DNA of 64,000 nt, taken from NCBI RefSeq assembly GCF_023101765.2, contig NC_064238.1:4276001-4340000 (forward strand), given 5' to 3'. The notes under the pieces are model-generated. The model was not told where the DNA came from and searched no databases. It worked only from the letters and a program-made list of their open reading frames with translations. This DNA is from Spodoptera frugiperda. Taxonomy: Eukaryota; Arthropoda; Insecta; Lepidoptera; Noctuidae. A program made the translations under genes and the position numbers. Positions 10,210 through 19,100 of the stretch are shown here, piece after piece (within the stretch, counting starts at the first letter, position 1; every line of letters starts with the position of its first letter).

Positions 10210-13200
10210 TTACCAGGACGTCGAAGAAGCGTTTACATCCACAGCGGCCTTCATTACAGAGGTGTCAGGTATGGCAGTATTGACGTCTTTCTCTTCTTGA
10301 TTCTCTAGATTCTTCTGCAACTGTAATTTCTCCTCTCGTGCCTTCTTGAAAGCTAACGTCTCTTGCGGTGTCCATTCTATAATTTACATGAGAATCATTT
10401 GAAGAAAATATAGTATAAAAAATATCGAAATATGGAAATTCGCCAAAGAACAAGAGTTACAGACATACACGTCGTTCAAAGGACTGATGGCCGCTGGGGC
10501 CAGGAACGTGACCGAGTAGCGACAGCGGACCGGAAGACGTAAAGTGGGCAGACCTCCCACTAGGTGGACTTTTTTTTTTTTTTGAGGGGGGAAAATCATC
10601 CTATGACTTCTCCCGCCTTGGGCGAGGCGAGAGGGAGTGTCAGACTCTTACTGACTAAAAACCACCCCGTTCCTTCTCCTGCTTTTCGAGCCGGAGCCCC
10701 GGTAAACCCGCTAGGTAGTCCGCAGCTCCGGATCAGGCATCAGCCCTACTGGGCCCCATCTGTGGTGGTCTGATGGCTCTTTGAGACGCGCGCGGAACGC
10801 GACGCGCCGCACGCACGGGTCTGGTTCTGTTCGGGCGGTGAGCTACCCTTGCTCACCGTCCGCAGGCCCGCACTTACGGTGGCCGGAGATCGTCTCGGGA
10901 TCCCCTACGCCCGGAGTGTCTCTCGCGACGGCTGGGGCGTGAGGAGGTTTGTTCTCTCACGCGCCCCGCCTCCTCCTTAGCTAGCATGACTGCTTCGCAG
11001 AAGGAGGAGACGGCATCCCAGTCCCTCTCGCTCCGCACCATGGCCTGAACCAGTGCCGGGCGCGAGATGTCGCCGTCGCCGACCACATCCCTGAGGACTT
11101 GGCGGTGCTCAGCCCACGCAGGGCACACCGCTACCGTATGTTCTACCGTGTCCTCCGGGCGGTCCTCACAGTGATGACACCCGGGCGTTTCCTCCCGCCC
11201 AATAAGGAACAAGAACCTACCGAAACTCCCATGTCCGGTAAGCACCTGCGTCAGGCGGTAGGTGAGGACGCCGTGGCGCCTCTCTAGCCACTCCTCAAAG
11301 AGGGGACTTACCGCTGCGATGACAGCGAGCCCACCCACTAGGTGGACTAACGACATCGTCAGAGTGGCGGGGAGCCAGTGGATGCAGGTGGTGGCTTGTC
11401 GTTCTACGTGGAGGACTAAGGGGGAGGCCTTTGTCCAGCAGTGGACCTCTCTCGGCTGATGATGATGATGATAGTATAAAGGCAGAGTTTTAAGATAATT
11501 ATCTTAATTTTACCTAGTAATCTAGAGTCCATCGCTATCCACTCACTGTTAATAATGTGATCAATTTTAATTCGCTGCTGACAATTTGGTTCTAACATTA
11601 GGGTCACCAATCGCTTACAGTTTTCTGAAAGAGAATCTATATATCGCGAGCGGAATTTCCAATTTCTGTTCATTTGAGCTTGAAATAACTGTTTAATATG
11701 CTTGTCTTCAAAGGGCATAGCCCTGTTCAACATTACGTAGACGACAATGCCCAGGGACCACACATCTGTTGGCTTGGGGTAGTACGGCGAGCCTTGCAAT
11801 ATCTCCGGAGCAGTGTAGGATAGCGAGCCACAAAACGTTTCACTATGAATATCTTTGAGTGACTTATCAACACATGAACGAGCAAAACCAAAGTCAGATA
11901 ATTTGGCGTTTTGATTAGCAGTTAGTAGAACATTTTCACATTTTATATCTCGGTGAGCTATTTCAAGTTCGTGCATGTACTGCACGGCGAGAGCGAGCTG
12001 CCGGGCCCAAATACGTGCCTGGTCTTCCTGCACGGCACCCTTCTGAAGAATATACTCCAGTAGATCTCCGTGCTCCATATATCTCATGAAAATGAAATAT
12101 TTATATCTTCTCTGAAATATGCTGTGGGTGTGTACGAGGTGTGGATGATTTAGTTTTATCAACATATCTATTTCTCTGGGTAGAAACTTTTTTACGAAGT
12201 CCTTAGGTGCCGTATTGGTATCAATAACCTTGCAAGCTAGTATTGATAACTTATCGTTCTTCGATGGATTTCTGTATTCCGCTAGATACACCTGTATTGT
12301 TATCACACAATTATTATTACAGTTCATTTAATATTTCTGCCTAAATTCTTCCTGCACCTACGAACAACGTCACGCCTTTTATCCCCGTAGGGGTAGGCAG
12401 AAGTGCACATTACGGCAGGTAATGCCGCTATGCAATATACTCCTATTTTTCACCATTTGTTTTATAATCCCATGTAATAAGGGGTGAGCCTATTGCCATA
12501 TACATACTGGGTACAATTTCAGACTCCGTGCTACCACTGAGAAATTTTCAAAAATCCGAATACGCCCAGATTACATAGTACATAATAACTTTGCCCGGGA
12601 AATCGAACCCAAGGCCCTTGTCCGGCAGTCGCACTTGCGATCACTCGACCAACGAGGCAGTCCTACCTATGTAAATAAATATAATATTATGTTATTACAA
12701 TACCTTAGCATAAGATCCTTCGTTCACTTTTTTTATCATTTTATAGCCACGAGTAGCGAGTGTCAATTGTTCTGATCCAGAAAGTTTAAGTTCCTCATCC
12801 GTGTGATGAACCTGTTAAAATAATGTTAGGAAGGTACTTTAATGTGGTAAAGAGTCTAAAGTACCTACCTACCTATTTAACGTAAGCGTCCACAGGCCCG
12901 CATCGGAAACTCATACAACTACGTAACGTCCATTGATCCACATCGTACAGGGGCCTTAGTCTGCTATTACAATTGTGTCAGAATGGTCGATCACGACCAT
13001 TCTGAGAGGGAAAAAGCTATACAACCTACATAGCTAAGTCCCTCTTGCACTGCTCAATGATCGACCATAATAGCAGACTAAGGCCCCAGATCGCTCATCA
13101 GCAATGCCTACATGCGATGCGTATCGATGACGTCATATGGAATGCCGATGTCAAAAATCCGAGTGAATGTGGGCAATCCAATCGCTAATACTCTCGTCAG

Positions 13201-13328
13201 ACGATACAGTGGACGCAGTCTGAAAAATTAATCCGTTTGATGCGATCCGTCCGATGCGTACGATGCGGGCCTGTGGACGCCTACCTTTAACAATTGTTGT
13301 GTAAACATACCTTTGACTTGCCCTCCAT
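10210..13328 (-). CDS. TSSK-like kinase 2, start codon in the last exon of kinase 3
   Basis: Minus-strand coding exons 13311-13328, 12704-12811, 11514-12291 and 10210-10376 join in phase to 356 residues. The kinase domain has ACKVID, KFLPREIDMLIKLNHPHL, AHRDIKCEN, DFGFAR and TAPEIL. The first loop glycine is replaced: VNEGSYAKV (N36) where its paralogs have GEG. The only ATG that joins in frame to the GSYAK exon is ATGGAGGGC at 13328, in the same exon as, and 6 bases after, the TAA of kinase 3. This implies a shared transcript or an internal promoter. The introns contain nested LINEs (10420-11470), a SINE (12364-12662) and nested MITEs (12885-13281). The tail (TPQETLAFKKAREEKLQLQK) is charged and probably helical. 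Confidence 0.82.
10420..11470 (+). mobile_element. 5'-truncated RTE/jockey-like LINE (outer element, interrupted)
   Basis: The plus-strand sequence ends in ttgtccagcagtggacctct and a GATGATGATG tail, the usual 3' end of a common lepidopteran LINE. Its C-terminal frame reads RWTNDIVRVAGSQWMQV, then GEAFVQQWTSLG. It is flanked by the target duplication ATAGTATAAA at 10410-10419 and 11471-11480. A second LINE is inserted into it at 10571-11333. It lies in the last intron of kinase gene 2. Confidence 0.8.
10571..11333 (-). mobile_element. R1-clade-like LINE 3' fragment nested in another LINE
   Basis: The minus-strand element has the C-terminal ORF2 frame (11356 to 10874) containing ETPGCHHCEDRPEDTVEHT, a CCHC-like motif typical of R1/TRAS-type retrotransposons. 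A 3' UTR follows, then a poly(A) seen as a T-run at 10570-10583. Both sides carry CCCACTAGGTGGACT (10556-10570 and 11334-11348), a 15-bp target duplication made from the host LINE. The same 3' UTR recurs at 15464-15632 and 52124-52277. Confidence 0.82.
12364..12662 (-). mobile_element. tRNA-derived SINE, copy 2
   Basis: Reverse-oriented copy of the element at 1209-1500: head ggcagtcgcacttgcgatca / aatcgaacccaaggcccttg on the plus strand and tail acgtcacgccttttatcccc. It is intronic in kinase gene 2. Confidence 0.85.
12885..13281. mobile_element. TA-flanked MITE containing a second MITE
   Basis: The termini gcgtccacaggcccgcatcg and its complement cgatgcgggcctgtggacgc define an inverted-repeat element with TA on both sides (12883-12884 and 13282-13283), in the first intron of kinase gene 2. 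It is interrupted at 12950-13087 by another inverted-repeat element. Confidence 0.75.
12950..13087. mobile_element. Inner foldback MITE, 138 bp
   Basis: The arms GGGGCCTTAGTCTGCTATTA and TAATAGCAGACTAAGGCCCC are perfect complements. A further small hairpin (agaatggtcg atca cgaccattct) lies near 12981-13004. The element is inserted inside the larger element, so it is younger. Confidence 0.8.
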
Positions 13329-13388
13329 TTATCTTTATTTCATGTGCTTTGACGTGACACTGGCAAGAGTTTTTAACATTTCACTCGC
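13311..13388 (-). other. Shared exon: kinase 3 stop and kinase 2 start
   Basis: A 78-nt minus-strand exon between a good acceptor (tttttacag) and a good donor (gtatgt). Its first 54 nt end kinase 3 (tail ASEMLKTLASVTSKHMK, stop TAA at 13337-13335). Then come six bases, AGATAA, and the ATG of kinase 2 (13328-13326), followed by codons for MEGKSK that run in phase into the next kinase 2 exon. Both frames are supported on both sides by homology of the flanking exons to TSSK proteins. Confidence 0.8.
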
Positions 13389-15143
13389 CTGTAAAAACGT
13401 TTATTTATTTTATAATAATACAAAAAAAAAGTTTGTAACTATCGCAAGAACTTGAGACGGGATATTTACCATGATCACGGATGAACTAAATCGACGCTTG
13501 CAACAGTGCCGAAATATCGGAAACTCATAGATATAAATAAACATGGTAAATATCCCAAGTTCTAATGATAATACAAAAAAAAGTGTTGTATTTTAACGAC
13601 AATTTCACGTTTATACAAGTTTACCTTATAGACAGAACTTCTACCGGCGCTGTCTAGAATGTCTCCGTGTTTTGCAATCGGGTGTTTCCGAGACTCAGAG
13701 TTTCGTCGATGTTCCTCTTTGGCTCGTTTGAGTGCCGATGCTTCTACTGCATTCAAAGCTATTAAGATTCCAGTTTAAAGTATCGAATATTGCTTGTAAT
13801 TTTTAAATTGTTAGATAACTTTCATAATATCGTACGTCTTAAATGTAAGCTTTCACACTCTGTGTTCTGTTTGACAAATCTAAGGGCTCTTTCAATTTAG
13901 GCGTTTTGTACGCAATGCCAGGTGCCTTTGACTTGCGGTAAACAGTGGCAACAACGTCTTATTTGAAAGAACCCTTAACGTATCATTTTATTGGGTAATA
14001 AATAAATCAACAAAACTTATAAACAGATAGTTGCAAAAGAAACAGTTAAGACACACCTACATTTTTAATTACGCAATAAATTGTCTAACAAGGGCACCTT
14101 TAACCCCAGTAAACTGTAATGACCTGATAGATTCGTACATATTAAGACTTCGTTTAGAACTCACTGGTAAGCCTACTATCCATAGCAATCCATTCGGAAT
14201 TGAGCACCTGTTGGGCGGAGTGGCGTAGTCCTGGATCGGGCTCCAATAGATGTTTCACGACAGACTTACACTCGGTTGAGACAGCACTGCTTATACTAGA
14301 TCTGAATCTATATTTCTTTCCCATCTGCTGCTCGTATAATTTTCGCATTTGCGTGTCGTCAAATGGCATACACTTATTCAGCATCACAAATAACACCACT
14401 CCCAAAGACCACAGGTCTGTCGGTTTCGGCAGGTAAGGTTTACCACGCAGAATTTCTGGCGCTGCATATGACATCGAACCGCAGTAAGTCTCACTTAGAG
14501 CAAGGGTATCAGTATCATCGAGACAAAACCGAGAGAAACCATAATCAGAAAGTTTCACGTTGTAGTTGGCTGTCAACAGGATGTTCTCGCACTTGATGTC
14601 ACGGTGCGCTATTTCCAACTCGTGGAGGTACTGTATACCTAGCGCAAGCTGTCGGAACCACACTCTCGACTGATTCTCAGAAACGCAACCGTTCTTCAAA
14701 ACGTAACCCAGCAAATCGCCGTTTTCAGAAAATCTCATAAAAATATAATACTTCGTTTTTCTTTGAAATATACTATGCACATTTATAAGATGTGGGTGAT
14801 TCAAGCGAATGAGCACGTCGATCTCACGCGGCAAAAACTTTATAACAAAATCTTTTGGCGCTTTCGAGGTTTCTATGATCTTGCAAGCAAGTGTAGCCTT
14901 GTGTTTATCATCCTTTGAAGAGTATTCAGATAAATATACCTGTCAAAATACGCTACGAATATTAGGTGAGAAACTAAAAAAAAAATAGTACCTAGTGGTG
15001 CAAGTGTAACTTCTGTTAAGAGACAGGAAATATTAGTGTTGACGTACCTTAGCATAGGCGCCTTCGCCTAAAAATTTTTGTAACTTGTATCCTTTCGAAG
15101 ACAAAGTAATTTCTTCTGATATAGTAGTTTTCAATTCTGACAT
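13335..15143 (-). CDS. TSSK-like kinase 3
   Basis: Minus-strand exons 15048-15143, 14165-14939, 13625-13758 and 13335-13388 join in phase to 352 residues. The kinase domain shows the loop LGEGAYAKV (25-33), ACKIIE, KFLPREIDVLIRLNHPHL, AHRDIKCEN, then DYGFSR instead of the usual DFG, and YAAPEIL. The tail is basic (LKRAKEEHRRNSESRK). The first intron is at the same position as in the two paralogs (after YAK), which points to tandem gene duplication. The final exon also carries the start of kinase 2. Germ-line function is inferred from the family only. Confidence 0.86.
13447..13565. repeat. MITE-like inverted repeat
   Basis: The end gaacttgagacgggatattt with accatg is mirrored by catggtaaatatcccaagttc at about 13541-13562; the left copy has four extra bases. 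The interior has atcacggatgaactaaatcg. It is intronic in kinase gene 3. Confidence 0.65.
13880..13980. repeat. Short MITE
   Basis: Imperfect terminal repeats of about 24 bp: ctaagggctctttcaattta on the left against aaatttgaaagaaccctta-like sequence (tatttgaaagaacccttaac) on the right. About 100 bp, in the second intron of kinase gene 3. Confidence 0.6.
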
Positions 15144-16132
15144 GTTAATACAAACATGTGGTAAAACATAGAGCACTGTGTTTTCCACGCACCACCTTTC
15201 AACGCACCCTTTGGATTCGCTGGTCGGCTACTCATATTCAAAGGGAACGTATTCATTTTTATGAATTAAAAATGTTATGTTTCAATGATCACTAAAATTT
15301 GTATTTACAGTTCTTCATGTTGTTTCGTGTCAAAATGTGTCATCCTACGTCTCCATGACGTAGCCTGCTATTCTTATTTCTTCTTAATTATCTGCTCATG
15401 TCATGTTCCTCATGATACACTAAGGAGGTAATAAACCAAATGGTCGATCCAACAACGAGCAAGGTTCCGGAGCTGCGGTCTACCTATTGGGATTACCGGG
15501 CCTCCGGCTTGAAAAGCAACAGCAGGAACGGTGTGGTTTTTAGTCAGTAAGAGTCTGACACTTCCTCTCGCCTCGCCCAAAGCGAGGGAAGTCATTAGAC
15601 GACTTTCGCAGTTTCGCCCTTTAAAAAAAATAACTAGAAAGATTATGTACCTAAATATTCGATTAAAGCAATCATCTGGGGGCACGGCAGTAGTACCATG
15701 CCCTCACCAATTTGAGCATTAATATTTTACGAAAAAGAAGCTCTATGCTTAAGTATTTCTTCACATTCTGTTTAATAGACCTACACATATTTTAAGTTCT
15801 AAACTGTATACAATATGTGCAATGCAATAGGAACGTCACGCAAAATTAAAAATTCCCAGACAAAACATCCAAATGTAGAAATTATTGGTATATTAAACGA
15901 AAGTGCCATTAGAAGAATACTATCTCGAATTTTACAATTTAGTAAAAACAAGTCTGCTTTTACTGAAGTATAATAATATGGATGGGGAAATGTAATTAAA
16001 AAAGTTTTCTTTAATAATATATATTAAACTCTATTAAATAACAGATATCCTTAACTTAACATCAACATCCTAATAAAAATTTACAAAACGATATTGTAAC
16101 TCAAAACAACCTTTTCCTAGAAAAAATGATTA
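15144..16132. other. Intergenic DNA between kinase 3 and EDEM2
   Basis: The kinase 3 upstream region and the EDEM2 3' flank, both on the minus strand. Apart from the LINE fragment at 15464-15632 it is AT-rich with no recognisable gene. Short open frames overlapping the LINE fragment are not genes. Confidence 0.6.
15464..15632 (+). mobile_element. LINE 3' UTR fragment, copy 2
   Basis: It contains ttccggagctgcggtctacc, gtggtttttagtcagtaaga and gtctgacacttcctctcgcc, ending in an A-run (ttaaaaaaaataac). It matches the 3' UTR of the nested element at 10571-10760 and the copy at 52124-52277. Confidence 0.75.
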
Positions 16133-19100
16133 TTACATTTCTAACTGTTTTTTGTTTAGAAATTCTCCCGCCAACGATATCCTTTGTAAGAAAGATGGCG
16201 CCGGTGTCAACAGCAGCTCATATTTATCGGCATCTGGATGATTTGGATACCTTTTCTCTTTACGTATTCGCTCTAACATGTGCTGAGGTTCACATTTAGA
16301 TTTAGATTTCCAGTCACTGTTCAAAAAGTCTTGTAAAACTTTCGGTAGTATTTTGAAAGTTTCTTTCGCCTTCATCTCGCTGGGAGTCTGTAATGGTTCG
16401 GGCGGATTTTGTGGAACAATTATGTCGTCTACGTCAAACTGTGTAGTCAGGGTGTTGTTGTCGGAAGAGAACGCGAGTTCATCCTCATTTTCTGGTTTAC
16501 TGTTCGAGTTATTATAGTAACTATTGATACGATCCTTGACTATATCTCTTAGACTAGATTCATTTTTGGTTTTCTCTCTTTCTGTCCCATCGATATTGAC
16601 GTAACCAGTCCTCGTTTCAGTCTTAATCAGTACTTGATTTTGATCTAGTTTCTCAACTGTACCACTTTTAGCATCTTCAGACGTATTTGGCACTGTTTCA
16701 TTCTGTGCAGCCTCGACTGTTTCGTTTGGAGTGCCTTTAGCAGAACCTTCGATAGTCATTAATTTTATGTTGTCTTCTTCTTCTAACATTTGGTATATTC
16801 TGTGAACTTCGCTTATGTTGATGCTGTAAAAACAATATTTGTGTTAAGTTTTCTCGGACTATAAAAAGAAAACCGGTATAAAAATGTATGTTGACACGAC
16901 TATTTAAATAATTTATCTGAATGTAAAGGTACTAATATTCTGTTAATATGACATTTCTACTTATTTTGACTTACCCTTGCCTAGCTTCGTGACAGCAATA
17001 CAGCATAGTGGGGTCGATTGGATGCGCTTCTGTATTAAATATATAGCCACCAAGGTCCACAACACATTCTCCGTTGGGTGTGTTGATAACAGTGCCGTGT
17101 ACGCCCGGGTTGTGGATGAAATTGTCCGGGTCAAACAGTAAGTATAGGTACTTCGTCGTTTCAGCAAGGAAAAACGACTCCATACGATCCTCTTTACGAT
17201 GGTCGCGCACGTCTTTAATCTGGAAATTGTTATTGCAATTTAGTTCTAGTACAAAGGAGCAGTACCGCAACAGTAGCTCATACAATATAATTGTTTTATT
17301 TTAACTTTCGTAAGACATACTAAATTAATTATTATGTTATCGGCTTACTCACGTATTTGTTTGACGAGGAACTCGACTAGTTTCAAGCCATGCTAGAGGC
17401 TCATATTCATGAGCAGCATTCCGCAACTCACGACGCGGCGATTGTCGCGTTGCTAGTCTTCCAGTTTAGTTCCTTGTCAAACAGTTACGTGAGTAAGCCG
17501 ATAACATAATAATTTGGTAACATAATATTATCCATCAGTTTCAATTATATTTCAATGTCTTTCATTTCACCTAAAATAATTTACTATACACGTTCGTATA
17601 ATTTGTGGAACTGACCGTGGCATAACCGCAAGGTGTCCGCGCAGAATGCTGAATACTCCTCAGGATATCTTCTCCCATCTGCAGCAGTATAGGATCTCTG
17701 GTATCCCTGTATAAGTACATGATGGACTCAATAAGCTCAGGACGGAGTGGGTAACTCTCTCGAGACGAGGAAGCTTCGCCAGTGCCAAGGTTATACACTT
17801 CAGGAGTGAATCCGTATTGTCTCCACACGCTGTGGTAATTGTGGATTATACGCATCGCTGTGTCGCTTTCGCCTGCAAAGGGAAGAGGTTATTGATATGA
17901 TAGTTCATTGAGTTGAAAAAGTTTGTGGTCTTGGAACTAGTTGGAACATTTAACTGGTCTTTTGATACTGTATCAAAAGACCAGTTGTATATATATATGA
18001 GACACAATAGAATATAGTGAGACACACACATAGTAAAATAGTAGTAATGTCTCGTATAGATCTGCGCTACCGGTATATCATGGATTAAGTGAGTAAACAA
18101 AAAATCTTATGTGGTATACATCGATTTACAAGCGAGTAAATGCATGAGGGTAAATGGCCGTGTCTCAACCGAAAATACAGACTTTGTACCAAGTACATAT
18201 GGCGAAATATACCAACCAAAGATAAATACGAAAGTAAAACATGTAGTTTTTTACATATCCTTACCAACAAGACTAAGTACCCCAGGCCAGTAGGATTCAA
18301 GTGACTGGAACACGGGCAGCGTAACGTGTCCTCGCAACATGGTCGCCCACACAAACCAGTCGTCTTTCTTCAAGTATTTCTCTATCGCTTTCCGAGCTTC
18401 CATAAACATCGACATCAGTTCTGGTCTTTCTAATAGAATGGCGCCTGAAAATAGATTTATACGTAAGTTTAATGGATGAAGGTGATAATGACCAAAAGTT
18501 TACAAATTGACTAGATGATTACTAAACTATGTTATTTTTTCAGGGCAAAAATGCCTTAATAAATGTTTTAGGTTAATAGTGTAAGAAATACTTAATACGT
18601 TGTGGTAATATTTTTTTTTTGTATCTGGAAATTGAACCTAATGGTCAGTAAATCTATAATATAAAAATAAGTCGTGTTTTCCTTCCTGACGCTATAACTC
18701 CACAACGCACGAACCGATTTCCACGGTTTTGCATTCGTTGGAAAGGTTTCGGGCTCCGTGAGGTTTATAGCTAAGAAAACCTCAAGAGAAAAACAGGGAA
18801 AATCATTGGTGGCGCAACGGAGTCCGCCGGGTTTGCTAGTCTATTATATAAAAATAAGTCGGTTTTTCCTTCCTGACGCTATAACTCCAGAACGCACGAA
18901 CCGATTTCCACGTTTTTGCATTCGTTGGAAAGGGCTCGGGCTCCGTGAGGTTTATAGCAAAGAAAATTCAGAAAAAAATTAAGACAAAATCAGGAAAACA
19001 GGGAAACTCATTGGTGGCGAAACGGAGTTCGCCAGGTTTGCTAGTCTATTATATAAAAATAAGTCGGGTTTTCCTTCCTGACGCTATAACTCCAGAATGC

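Noticed and set aside
10874..11356. 160-codon open frame as a host gene
   Set aside because: The CHHCEDRPEDTVEHT motif and the poly(A) tail show that it is the C-terminus of a truncated LINE.
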